Assembly: GCA_022072085.1 (NCBI GenBank)
Contig: JAJVII010000011.1
Location: 1-64,000 of the forward strand
DNA length: 64,000 nucleotides
Direction of reading: 5' to 3'
Source of the DNA: Phycisphaerae bacterium
Lineage (GTDB): Bacteria; Planctomycetota; Phycisphaerae; JAJVII01
How positions within the stretch are numbered: position 1 is the stretch's first letter; each line of letters begins with the position of its first letter. Position numbers and translations under genes: made by a program. Positions 8,447 to 16,693 of the stretch are shown here, in pieces. The notes under the pieces are model-generated. The model did not search any database. It was not told where the DNA came from and worked only from the letters and a program-made list of their open reading frames with translations.

Positions 8447-10360
8447 ATGGCAAGAGGCGCAGGCAGGAAGGACAAGCAGCCGGCTGCGGATGGGGGCGAT
8501 CGCCCGCCGTCCAGGCCGGTGCAGCCGTCGCCGGCGAACCGCGAGCAGGTGCGCGTCCTGCTGGAGCAGTACCAGACGCGGCTGTTCAGCCGGGCGCCGT
8601 CGCTGGGGCTGATCGCCGTCTCGATGGTGCTGCTGACGCTCAGCTTCGAGCCGATCGGCTGGTCGTGGCTGGCGTGGGTGGCGCTGGTGCCCTGGCTGAT
8701 CGCGATCGCCACGTCGGTGCGCTGGGGGTGGATGCTCTTCTGTAGCTGGCTGGGTGGGACGCTGTTCTTCGCGGGCAATCTCTACTGGCTCTACGCCGCC
8801 GGGCGCGGGGGCTCGATGGGCGACTTCCTGCTGATGGGCGGGGCGCAGCTGGCGCTGTCGGGCTACCTCGGGCTCTACTTCCTGCTGTTCGCGTACGTGG
8901 TCGGCGGCATGGTCCGGCGGTGGGGCGGATCGACGGAGGCCGGTCCGGGTCGGCCCAGCGGATTGCTGATGACCTGGCTGGTGCCCGTCGGCTGGGTCGG
9001 CACCGAACTGCTGCGCGGCTACGTGATGAGCGGTTTCCCCTGGTTCCTGCTGGGCCACTCGCAGGTCGAACGCGACACGCTGCGTCAGATCGCCAGCGTC
9101 GGCGGGGCCTATGGCATCAGCTTCCTGGTGGCGGCGGTGAACGGGCTGATCGCCGACGGCATGCTCCAGCCGCTGTTTCTGGGGACGCGCAAGGGTCCGC
9201 GGCCGAACTACCAGGTGTCGGCGGCGACGCTGGGTTTGCTGGGGCTGATGATGCTGGTGATGGCCTTCGGGCGATACCGCATCCACCAGTACAGCCCGCA
9301 GCCCGGGCCGTACGTGGCCGGGACCTCTGCGAACATCGCCGTCAACCTCGGGGGAACGGACCATCGCGAGCCGTACGCGGTCTATGGCGATCTCTGCCGC
9401 CAGGCCCTGGACAGGCTCCCCCGGCCGGACCTGGTCCTGACGCCCGAGACGATGATCGGCGACTACCACGTCAACGCCGAGTTCCTGGATGCGAAGTGGA
9501 AGAACTACCTTTCAGCGGCCCAGGAACTGGCCGACTCGTCGCGGGCGATCGACGGGGAACTCCGCGACCTGGCCCGGCAACACGACACGGCGATCCTGAT
9601 CGGCGCGATCAGCATGGTCCCCGATCCGCCGGACTGGCCCGAACGGAATCTGCCCGACGGCGCCCGGCTCGAGGGCGAACCGACCGGCGAGGCCAGCTAT
9701 CTCCGCCCGCAGATCCACCGCTACAACTCGGCGATCCTCTACCAGCCCGGCGCGGATGGGAAGGTGAGCAAGCAGCGCTACGACAAGCACCACCTTGTGC
9801 CCTTCGGCGAGTTGATCCCGTTCCGCACCTCATGGCCCTGGGCGTTCCGGCTGCTGCGCAAGACCACGCCGCAGGCGCTGCTGGAGGCCGGGCGCGACCC
9901 GCGGCCGCTGACGCTGACCACCCGCGAGGGCAAGACCTGTCGCCTGGCGGTGACTATCTGCTACGAGGACGTCGTGCCGCAGGCGACCCGCCGGCTGGTC
10001 TGGCAGGACGGCAGGAAGCAGGCCGATTTCCTCGTCAACATTTCCAACGACGGCTGGTTCCTGGGGACGGCCGAGGTGGTCCAGCACATGGTGTCGGCCC
10101 GGTTCCGCTGCGTCGAAACCGGCTGCCCGATGGTCCGCAGCGTCAACGGGGGCTGCTCCTGCCTGATCGACAGCCTTGGCCGGGTGGGCAGCGTCGTGCG
10201 GCCCGGCGTGGAGGGCATCGCCGCGGGCCAGCTCATGCTTGACCGCCGCACGACGATCTACTGCCGCATCGGCGACGCCCCGTGGTGGTGCTGCGTGGGG
10301 CTGCTGCTGATCGGCGCGGTGATGGTTGTCCTGAGGCGCCACCGGCTGGTGAAGAAGTGA
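8447..10360 (+). CDS. lnt: Apolipoprotein N-acyltransferase Lnt
   Basis: Adds the third acyl chain to the N-terminal cysteine of lipoproteins at the periplasmic side of the inner membrane. The 637-residue protein has a charged N-terminal extension of about 50 residues, then several membrane segments (about 52-270), then a nitrilase-like domain. The catalytic triad is visible as E334 (LTPETM), K447 (RYDKHHLVPFGE) and C505 (ICYEDV); the ISNDGWF motif follows. It is longer than E. coli Lnt (512), through the N-terminal tail and an insertion of about 60 residues in the nitrilase domain around 385-425. Its presence supports a diderm lipoprotein system. Confidence 0.94.
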   Translation: MARGAGRKDKQPAADGGDRPPSRPVQPSPANREQVRVLLEQYQTRLFSRAPSLGLIAVSMVLLTLSFEPIGWSWLAWVALVPWLIAIATSVRWGWMLFCSWLGGTLFFAGNLYWLYAAGRGGSMGDFLLMGGAQLALSGYLGLYFLLFAYVVGGMVRRWGGSTEAGPGRPSGLLMTWLVPVGWVGTELLRGYVMSGFPWFLLGHSQVERDTLRQIASVGGAYGISFLVAAVNGLIADGMLQPLFLGTRKGPRPNYQVSAATLGLLGLMMLVMAFGRYRIHQYSPQPGPYVAGTSANIAVNLGGTDHREPYAVYGDLCRQALDRLPRPDLVLTPETMIGDYHVNAEFLDAKWKNYLSAAQELADSSRAIDGELRDLARQHDTAILIGAISMVPDPPDWPERNLPDGARLEGEPTGEASYLRPQIHRYNSAILYQPGADGKVSKQRYDKHHLVPFGELIPFRTSWPWAFRLLRKTTPQALLEAGRDPRPLTLTTREGKTCRLAVTICYEDVVPQATRRLVWQDGRKQADFLVNISNDGWFLGTAEVVQHMVSARFRCVETGCPMVRSVNGGCSCLIDSLGRVGSVVRPGVEGIAAGQLMLDRRTTIYCRIGDAPWWCCVGLLLIGAVMVVLRRHRLVKK

Positions 10361-10374
10361 AAGCGAACGCTGCG

Positions 10375-10416
10375 GGCGCGATCCCTTCGGGTCGCGGCTG
10401 AACGTTCAGGCGCAAC
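10375..10416. repeat. REP-like palindrome, GCTGAACGTTCAGGC variant
   Basis: It lies in the convergent gap between lnt and rodA. GCGCGATCCCTTCGGGTCGC precedes a GAACGTTC core with the complementary arm after it. It is a diverged copy of the element at 15359-15577 and 16611-16660. There is no T-run, so it is not a classical intrinsic terminator. Confidence 0.6.
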
Positions 10417-10452
10417 GCGGCAAGGGGGTGAGGCCCGGAGCCGAACGGCCTC

Positions 10453-11598
10453 TCAGGTGATTTCCTCGTCGATCTCGTCCCAGTCGAACCGCCGCTTGGC
10501 CAGGATGATCGGGCGGCGGAGGTTCACGTTGATCAGCAGGCCCAGCGCCGCGAAGTTCACCAGCAGGCTGCTGCCGCCGTAGCTGACGAACGGCAGCGTC
10601 ATGCCCGTGATCGGCAGCAGCGCCAGCGCCATGCCGATGTTGATGAGCATCTGCGTCGCGAACAGCCCCACCACGCCGACCGCCAGCAGCCGCCCGAACG
10701 GGTCCACCGTCGTTGCGGCGATCTCCACGCCGTAGATGAACAGCACGAGGTAGGCTGCCAGCAGCAGCCCGCATCCGGCGAAGCCCCACTGGTTGGCGAT
10801 CAGCGAGAAGATGAAGTCGGTGTTGTCCTCGGGCAGCAGCTCATAGCGGGTGTAGATGGACTCGCTGCCGCCCTGGCCGGTCAGCCCGCCGCTGCCGACC
10901 GCCAGCAGCGATTCGCGGAGCTGGTAGCCCTTGTCGTAGAGCACGGGGTCCCTGGAATGGCCCTGGGTCAGCCAGATCTGGATGCGCTCCTTCTGGTGAC
11001 CGCGGAGCACCGGCCAGAACGCCGGCATGCAGATCACCCCCAGCAGGATGATCGTCAGCAGGTGGCGGCTGCGGGCGCCGGCCAGGTAGAGCATCGCGAA
11101 AAGCACCGGCAGGAAGATCAGCGCCGTGCCCAGGTCCGGCTCGACGAGCACCAGCCCCATCGGCACCAGCGTCAGCAGGAAGGGCAACAGCAGGCCGACC
11201 AGGCTGCGGTAGTTCTTGCGGAACCGCAGGTACCACGCCAGCGCCAGCACGAAGGCGATCTTGGCCAACTCCGACGGCTGGAAATAGACCGGCCCGAGCT
11301 TGAACCACCGCCTGGCGCCGTTGCGCACCGGGCAGATCGCGTGCGGCAGGACCATCACCCCCAGCAGCATCACGACGGTGACGATCAGGACGATGTAGCT
11401 CGACTCGCCGATCCGCCGATAGGGGACCGCCATCGCGGCGGCCAGGACGAGCAGCCCCGCGAGCATCCAGAGCCCCTGCTTGGCGGCCCGCGAGGGGTCG
11501 TCGGCTTGCAGGCACCACAGGCCGATCCCGCACAGCAGCAGCACCGCCGCCAGCATCGGCCAGGGGAACCGCTCGACCTGTCGTCGCAGCCGGCTCAT
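10453..11598 (-). CDS. rodA: Peptidoglycan glycosyltransferase RodA (SEDS family)
   Basis: Polymerises glycan strands during lateral wall growth together with PBP2. The 381-residue multispanning protein has the SEDS signatures NGARRWFKLGPVYFQPSELAK (residues about 93-113) and, near the C-terminus, LALLPITGMTLPFVSYGGSS, and it includes the conserved FQPSE motif. The large extracytoplasmic loop around residues 210-255 carries GGSESIYTRYELLPEDNTDFIFS, close to the family form. It overlaps the preceding mrdA by 4 bp (ATGA) and is the last gene of the mreC-mreD-mrdA-rodA operon. It is a clear sign that this organism makes peptidoglycan. Confidence 0.95.
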   Translation of the reverse strand: MSRLRRQVERFPWPMLAAVLLLCGIGLWCLQADDPSRAAKQGLWMLAGLLVLAAAMAVPYRRIGESSYIVLIVTVVMLLGVMVLPHAICPVRNGARRWFKLGPVYFQPSELAKIAFVLALAWYLRFRKNYRSLVGLLLPFLLTLVPMGLVLVEPDLGTALIFLPVLFAMLYLAGARSRHLLTIILLGVICMPAFWPVLRGHQKERIQIWLTQGHSRDPVLYDKGYQLRESLLAVGSGGLTGQGGSESIYTRYELLPEDNTDFIFSLIANQWGFAGCGLLLAAYLVLFIYGVEIAATTVDPFGRLLAVGVVGLFATQMLINIGMALALLPITGMTLPFVSYGGSSLLVNFAALGLLINVNLRRPIILAKRRFDWDEIDEEIT

Positions 11599-13676
11599 GG
11601 GGCGCCTCCGGGTGCCGCCGGCATGGCGCCGGGGACGACGCGGGTCTTTTCCAGCCCGCCGGGGATATAGCTCAGGTTCACGCAGAGCTGGAGCACGTCG
11701 CGGACCATGGGCGCTGCGGCCCGCCCGCCGGCACTGCCGAACTCGATCATGCCGATGACTGCGACGGTCGGCTTGTCAGCCGGCGCGTAGGCGGAGAACC
11801 ATGCGTGGGCCGGTCGGACCTGCTTGCCCTCGGCGTCGACCAGCGGCGGGAAGAGGCGGCCGCCGATCCGCCGCCGCGAGCACTGGGCCGACCCCGTCTT
11901 GCCGGCCAGATACACCGTGTCGAACCCCACGAACTGCTTGTAGGCCGTCATGCCCGGCTCGTTGACCACGTCGATCATGCCCTGGTGGACGAGGTCCATG
12001 TAGCGTTTGGGGACATGAAGGTCCACGCGGCGGTTGCGGCCGGCGTCGGGCCCGTCGCTGATCAGCCGCGGGTAGACGAACACGCCGCCGCGGGCGATGG
12101 CGGCGGTCATGTCGGCTGCCTGGAGCGGCGTCACGCTCAGTTCGCCCTGGCCGATGGCGACGTTGCGGGCGTCAGCCGGCGTGACCGCGGGCAGGGCCCG
12201 GCGATTGTGGGCGATCCAGAGCGGCGTGGGCAGCACGCCGGTGCGCTCCTCGCTCAGGCCGGTCTGCTGGTCCACGCCCAGGCCGAAGCAGGCTCGCCCG
12301 TTGCTGCCGCCCAGCCAGTGGCACAACTCCTCCAGGCCCATCCGCTGGCCCACCTGGTAGAGATAAACGTCGCAACTGTTGGCGATTGCCTGCACCGGCG
12401 TCTGCATCCCGTGGCCGGCCCGCAACCAGCAGCGGAATGCGTTCAGGCCCGGGATCAGGCGGCCTTCGCAGTCGAGCTGCTCGTTCAGGCCGAGTCGGCC
12501 GTCGGTCAGGGCGCCGGCGATCACCGCGGGCTTGACGATCGACCCGGGCGGGTAGACGCCGCCGACGGCGCGGAAGAGGAGCGGCCGGTTGCGTTCGTCG
12601 GTCCGCAGCCGTTCGTAGTCGTCCTGCCAGCGGTTGGGGTCGAAGCTCGGGTAGCTGACCAGGGCCAGCACGTCGCCGTCGGCGATCGGGACCTCGCGGA
12701 CGACGCGGTTGCCGATGTTGACGACCACGATCGACCCGCCGCTGGGGAAGTCGCTGGCGGCGACGTGCCGGGCCAGCACGTTATAGACCCGCTGCTGGAG
12801 CCCGGCGTCGAGGGTCAGGTGGATGTCGCGACCCGGGACGCGGGCGACCTCGTGCTCGATGCTGCCGTCGCGGCGGAGCTGGAGGCCGCCGCGGCTGCCG
12901 CGCAGCGTCGCCTCGGCCGCCAGTTCGATCCCCGCGATGCCCTTCTGCTCGCCCGCGAGGTAGCGGCGGTATTCGTCGTCGGCGAACGGGTCGTTCTCGA
13001 TGTCGTCGCGCCCGACCGAGCCGACCTGGCCGACCACGTGGGCCAGGCACTCGCCCATCGGGTAGTGCCGGGCCTGCGAACTGACCAGGTACACGCCATC
13101 AACGGACGTCAGCCGTGCGTAGAGTTCGCTGCGGATCGCGTCCGGGACGTTCTCGATGACGGTGTGGGGGCTCTCCTCCTCAGCCACCTGGATCACGCGG
13201 CCGTGGCGGGCGCTAACCAGCTTCTTGATGCGTTCGACCTTGTCGATCACCGCCTGGCGGTTGGCGTCGAGTTCCTCGTCGGCCATGCCGCATCGGCGGG
13301 CCAGGTCGCGGAGCAGTTCGTCGTAGCGTTGCTGCATCTGCTCGCCGGCCTGGACGCGCGAGAGGTCCGCGGGCAACTGGTCGTGCGACTGGGCCCGGGC
13401 CCCGAGCCGCTTGAGGTAGTCCTTGTCCCGCGCGAGGATGCGGTAGTCCACCGCGACGTTGGCTGGGGCGACGCTCTCGGCCAGCACGTGGTCGTAGCGG
13501 TCCAGGATGGCCCCGCGGCTGGTGGGGATGAACGTGGGCGGATAGATCATCCGCTTCTCGGCCAACTGCCGGTAGCGGTCGCCTTGGAGGATCTGGAGCT
13601 GGCCGCAGCGGAGGATCGCGATCGCCAGCGTCAGCGAGATGATGACCAGGAACACTTTGAGGCGGCGGTAGTACAT
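11595..13676 (-). CDS. mrdA: Penicillin-binding protein 2 (peptidoglycan D,D-transpeptidase)
   Basis: Crosslinks peptidoglycan in the elongasome. The 693-residue class B PBP has one N-terminal membrane anchor (about residues 7-27), a dimerisation domain, and a transpeptidase domain with the SxxK motif S379-I-V-K382 in YPPGSIVKP, the S434-C-D436 motif in ANSCDVYLYQ, and K593-T-G in AGKTGSAQC. A lysine/glutamate-rich insertion around residues 100-170 with heptad-like spacing is longer than in E. coli PBP2 and may be coiled coil. Several cysteines (for example C410 and C416) are unusual for this class. It follows mreD by 94 bp and overlaps rodA by 4 bp. Confidence 0.94.
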   Translation of the reverse strand: MYYRRLKVFLVIISLTLAIAILRCGQLQILQGDRYRQLAEKRMIYPPTFIPTSRGAILDRYDHVLAESVAPANVAVDYRILARDKDYLKRLGARAQSHDQLPADLSRVQAGEQMQQRYDELLRDLARRCGMADEELDANRQAVIDKVERIKKLVSARHGRVIQVAEEESPHTVIENVPDAIRSELYARLTSVDGVYLVSSQARHYPMGECLAHVVGQVGSVGRDDIENDPFADDEYRRYLAGEQKGIAGIELAAEATLRGSRGGLQLRRDGSIEHEVARVPGRDIHLTLDAGLQQRVYNVLARHVAASDFPSGGSIVVVNIGNRVVREVPIADGDVLALVSYPSFDPNRWQDDYERLRTDERNRPLLFRAVGGVYPPGSIVKPAVIAGALTDGRLGLNEQLDCEGRLIPGLNAFRCWLRAGHGMQTPVQAIANSCDVYLYQVGQRMGLEELCHWLGGSNGRACFGLGVDQQTGLSEERTGVLPTPLWIAHNRRALPAVTPADARNVAIGQGELSVTPLQAADMTAAIARGGVFVYPRLISDGPDAGRNRRVDLHVPKRYMDLVHQGMIDVVNEPGMTAYKQFVGFDTVYLAGKTGSAQCSRRRIGGRLFPPLVDAEGKQVRPAHAWFSAYAPADKPTVAVIGMIEFGSAGGRAAAPMVRDVLQLCVNLSYIPGGLEKTRVVPGAMPAAPGGAP

Positions 13677-13770
13677 GATCGTCCGAGGGGCCGGCGCGGC
13701 GAATGCCCTTGAAGGAACCGGTTCAGGTGGTCCATTCTAACGCGAGGGGAGGGATTTGCCCACAGCCCCG

Positions 13771-14277
13771 CTACGCCCGTTCGGTGAAATCCATCACGCG
13801 GCGCAGCCGCACCAGCAGCAGCATCAGGTAGGGGGCCAGCAGGGCGGTGTAGACCGCGTTGCCGGCGGGGATGACGAACAGGTGGTGCCAGGTGAACCCC
13901 CCCAGTTGGCTGCCGAACGCCTCGCGCAGGCAGACGATCTCGTTGGCCACCACGCCAAAGACCATCGCCAGGAAGAAATGGCTGAGTGGATGGTCGCGGA
14001 AGATCGACGCCCGGATGTTCACGATGCCCAGCCCAACCAGCCCGAAGGCGAAGGCGAACCCGCCCATCGGTCCGCGGCTGGACAGGTCCAGCAGCAGCCC
14101 CAGCGACCAGCAGGCGATCAGGGCCACGTCGGCCCGGGCGTAGAGCGCGACGAACATCGCCAGGATCAGCGGGAACTGCGGCATGAAACTGGCCGACGTC
14201 AGCGAGATCGCCGGCGCCAGCGCCAACTGAAGTACCAGCGTGACGACCGCCAGGATGACGAACGGCAGCAGCCGCAT
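13771..14277 (-). CDS. mreD: Rod shape-determining protein MreD
   Basis: Inner-membrane component of the elongasome. The 168-residue protein is almost entirely hydrophobic, with about five membrane segments, and has the MreD-like motif LLLDLSSRGPMGGFAFAFGLVG (shortened here: LLLDL...GPMGG) around residues 61-75. I set the start at MRLLPFVI because its ATG (14277) overlaps the mreC stop codon by one base, as expected for coupled translation. The same reading frame stays open far upstream, but that part is antisense-like GC-rich frame within mreC and shows no MreD similarity. Confidence 0.88.
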   Translation of the reverse strand: MRLLPFVILAVVTLVLQLALAPAISLTSASFMPQFPLILAMFVALYARADVALIACWSLGLLLDLSSRGPMGGFAFAFGLVGLGIVNIRASIFRDHPLSHFFLAMVFGVVANEIVCLREAFGSQLGGFTWHHLFVIPAGNAVYTALLAPYLMLLLVRLRRVMDFTERA

Positions 14278-15254
14278 CACTTGGGCTCCCTGACGTTCGG
14301 GTCGACCAGCCAGACCCGCCGCAGCCTGTCGCAATTGACCGCCGGCGTCACGTCGCACTCGAACTTGCCCGGCGAGTCCGTGCTCTCGCGCACCGCCGTG
14401 ATCCTGCCGACGACCAGCCGGGCGCCCAGGTTTGGCGTCGATTCGTCCGAGAAGACCAGGTCGCCGACCTCCGCCGGCGGGCCCGACGCGCTGCGGGCGC
14501 CGGCCGGCGTCTGCCCGCGGGTGAGTTCCTTGACCATCATCCGGCCCGGTCCGCGCCCGACCAGCACGCACTTGCGGCCCCACTCGGCCGCCTCGCTGCC
14601 GCGCTGGATGCGGAAGATCTGCACCTGGAGCACGCTGTCGGTGTCGCTGAGCAACTGGATCCGCGCGGTCACCTGGCCGACCCGCTCGACGCGGCCGACC
14701 ATGGCGCACTTGAACAGCTCGGCCTGCCCGGCGTCGCTGTCCAGCGGCAGCACGGTCCACAGGTCGTCCGAGACGTCGCTGCTGCTGCCGCGGTCCACGA
14801 AGATGCGGCTGACCGCCCACTGCTTGCGGTTGGTGAAGTCGGCGGGTCGGTCCAGCAGCAGCCCCTCGCGCCACGCGACCGCGTCGCGCAGCAGCACCTC
14901 CGACGGGATCAGGCGGCCCTGCTGGAGCAGGAGGTCCTTGCGGAACGCCTGGCCCTCGGCAATCTCGTTGAGGCGGCTGCGGTATTCCTCGCCCAGTTGG
15001 GCCAACTGGCGGCGGAGTTCCTCGTTCTCGTCCTTCAGGCTGCGAAAGGCCTTGGCGTCCTTCGGCCGGGCGGTCCAGTCGCCGGCCCACTCGCGCAGGT
15101 CCTGCCCGGCGCGGAAGGGCCGACCAGCCAGCGGCGCCAGCATGGGGTCCATCAGATTGCGCAGGGCATAGGTGTAGCGAGCCGGCAGCCACATGGCCAC
15201 CAGCGACGCCCCCATCAGCAGCCAGAAGGTTTGCTTCTTGCCGGGCAGTCGCAT
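14277..15254 (-). CDS. mreC: Rod shape-determining protein MreC
   Basis: Bitopic membrane protein that scaffolds the elongasome in the periplasm. The 325-residue product starts MRLPGKKQTFWLLMGASL with a single N-terminal membrane segment (about 9-27), then a coiled-coil stretch (about 65-110: RSLKDENEELRRQLAQL), then beta-rich domains in which GDLVFSDE and VVGRIT fit the MreC core. The in-frame ATG at 15359 would add 35 residues without hydrophobic character and reach into a repeat element, so I prefer 15254. No mreB is found upstream; the next region is the composite repeat at 15359-15577. The assignment rests on topology and operon position as much as motifs. Confidence 0.87.
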   Translation of the reverse strand: MRLPGKKQTFWLLMGASLVAMWLPARYTYALRNLMDPMLAPLAGRPFRAGQDLREWAGDWTARPKDAKAFRSLKDENEELRRQLAQLGEEYRSRLNEIAEGQAFRKDLLLQQGRLIPSEVLLRDAVAWREGLLLDRPADFTNRKQWAVSRIFVDRGSSSDVSDDLWTVLPLDSDAGQAELFKCAMVGRVERVGQVTARIQLLSDTDSVLQVQIFRIQRGSEAAEWGRKCVLVGRGPGRMMVKELTRGQTPAGARSASGPPAEVGDLVFSDESTPNLGARLVVGRITAVRESTDSPGKFECDVTPAVNCDRLRRVWLVDPNVREPK

Positions 15255-15358
15255 CGAGGGCCTAATATATCCGCCCCGGCCCGCGGTGAAAACCGGTGAA
15301 CCGGCGCGTCTTCCCCCCTCCTGCGGTCCGCCAGCCAGAATGAGAAGTCTGGGTAGCA

Positions 15359-15577
15359 CGCGCTCCCTTACGGTCGCGGCTATTGAGTCCTGTAAAAGAA
15401 ATCTTCACCACAGAGAACACAGAGGGCACAGAGTCAGACGTATTGAAAGATTCTGGATTTCGGTCATTTCTTGACGTTTCGGACCCCCTCTGTGATCTCG
15501 GTGTCCTCTGTGGTGAATGAAGATTCCTCTCGCAGGAGTCAATAAACGTTTAGTCGCGACCGTAAGGGAGCGCGTGA
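15359..15577. repeat. Nested inverted-repeat composite (REP-like arms around CACAGAG arrays)
   Basis: This occupies most of the 359-bp gap between the LolA-like gene and mreC. The outer arms CGCGCTCCCTTACGGTCGCG (15359-15378) and its complement (15558-15577) flank a shared TATTGAGTCCTG/CAGGAGTCAATA segment. The inner arms share AATCTTCA followed by CACAGAG units with about 9-bp period. The loop is about 65 bp. The right arm retains the TAAACGTTTA core and the left arm lacks it. No open frame or intrinsic terminator is evident. Confidence 0.85.
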
Positions 15578-15613
15578 CCAACACGATCGGTCAGCCTTGC
15601 CCTCCTTGCTCGC

Positions 15614-16465
15614 TCACTTGGGTTCGCCCTTGGACAGCGGGATGGAGCTTTCCTCGTATTCGCGGTCGGGGATCCTCAGTTCGAAGTCCTTCTCCGTCAG
15701 TTTCGGGTTGGCTCTTAGATTGCTGAATTCGGCGGTCTTGACCGTGTCGTTGAAGTCCTCCAGCACCACCCGCAGCGGCAGCGTCGTGTCGCGGGCCAGG
15801 TAGAACTCGATCCGCTTGTAGCGCTTGTCGAACGTCGAACCGGCCTTGGGCATCAGCTTGACGTGGTCGCTCTCCTTGGGGTCGTCCTTGGCTGGTGCGA
15901 TCAGTTCCACGCGGAAGTTCTCCAGAACGTCGGCCTTCTTCTGCCCGAACGGCAGCGGGAAGGGCCCCTCGCCCAGCCGCGTCGGGTCGAGGCTTTCGCC
16001 CTCGGGCACGATCTCGCGGTGGTTGAGCTGCTTGGACTTCTCCTTCAGTTCGTGCAGCCAGCGGCCGTCGAAGACGTAGATCTCCTTCTTGTCCGAGACG
16101 TAGCCGTCGCCGGTGGTTTTGTCGTCGAACTGGATGCGGAACAGCACCTTGGCCACGCGCTGCCCGGCGCGCGGGTCGGCCTTGAGCTGCTCGGGCGTCG
16201 CCGGATCGGCCTTGGGGTCCTTCTCCCACACCCGCATGTACTTGATCGTCCCGGTGTAGGTCGTCTTGTCGATGACGCCCTGGTCAACGACATACTTCAC
16301 GTCGCCGGTCAGCCCGTCCATCTGCTGGCCGCGCTGCTCGACGCGGTCCAGCAGCGTCACGACCTTCGAGTCCGGCTGGGTCTGGGGCTCGGGCTGGGTC
16401 GTCTGGGCACAGGCGGCGCCGGGCAGCAGGCCAGCCAGCAGCAGGATGAGGCGCGCGGGTTTCAT
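15614..16465 (-). CDS. Secreted LolA-like protein
   Basis: A 283-residue exported protein. The N-terminus MKPARLILLLAGLLPGAACAQ is a signal peptide; GAAC could be a weak lipobox or ACAQ a signal peptidase I site. The mature part (EQRGQQMDGLTGDVKY, FDGRWLHELKEKSKQL, VLEDFNDTVKTAEFSN) follows the half-barrel pattern of LolA/LolB-like lipoprotein carriers: a tested-molecule strand, then FDGRWL, then a late VKTAEF strand. Planctomycetes carry several such proteins; whether this one carries lipoproteins or is a LolA-fold relative of other function cannot be told. It lies alone between two REP-like elements, upstream of the cell-wall operon on the same strand. Confidence 0.62.
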   Translation of the reverse strand: MKPARLILLLAGLLPGAACAQTTQPEPQTQPDSKVVTLLDRVEQRGQQMDGLTGDVKYVVDQGVIDKTTYTGTIKYMRVWEKDPKADPATPEQLKADPRAGQRVAKVLFRIQFDDKTTGDGYVSDKKEIYVFDGRWLHELKEKSKQLNHREIVPEGESLDPTRLGEGPFPLPFGQKKADVLENFRVELIAPAKDDPKESDHVKLMPKAGSTFDKRYKRIEFYLARDTTLPLRVVLEDFNDTVKTAEFSNLRANPKLTEKDFELRIPDREYEESSIPLSKGEPK

Positions 16466-16610
16466 GATCGTCTCCAGGGCTCAGAGGCGAGCCGGTTCAT
16501 TGTATCGTCCGACCCGCGTCCGACCAATGAATCAGACTGTCCCGCGGGGGGAATGGTTAGGGGCGTTCCGTCGGTGGCGGCGGGATTCACATCCTGTCGC
16601 CTCGCCGCCG

Positions 16611-16660
16611 CGCTCGCTGGCGCTCGCGGCTAAACGTTTAGCCGCGACCGTAAGGGAGCG
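16611..16660. repeat. REP-like palindrome with TAAACGTTTA core
   Basis: A 22-bp perfect palindrome (16625-16646) is centred on TAAACGTTTA and extended by imperfect arms: CGCTCGCTGGCGCTCGCG on the left and the complement of CGCTCCCTTACGGTCGCG on the right. It stands in the 228-bp gap between the LolA-like and HAD genes, otherwise featureless. It is the cleanest copy of the family in this window. Confidence 0.8.
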
Positions 16661-16693
16661 CGCCGACCGAAACCTCGCCGTGTCCCGGGCGCG

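Noticed and set aside
7043-9469. A long open frame opposite moeA and lnt
   Set aside because: High GC content leaves long antisense frames open. The translation has no recognisable domain and is rich in R/H/A/G, while the plus-strand frames encode clear MoeA and Lnt.
10375-10416. REP-like palindromes as Rho-independent terminators
   Set aside because: They lack the U-tract and contain internal arms of unusual symmetry; only the hairpin at 37057-37083 qualifies.
13771-15192. A 473-residue frame running through mreC into mreD
   Set aside because: Only the last 168 residues resemble MreD. The front part is the out-of-frame reading of mreC.
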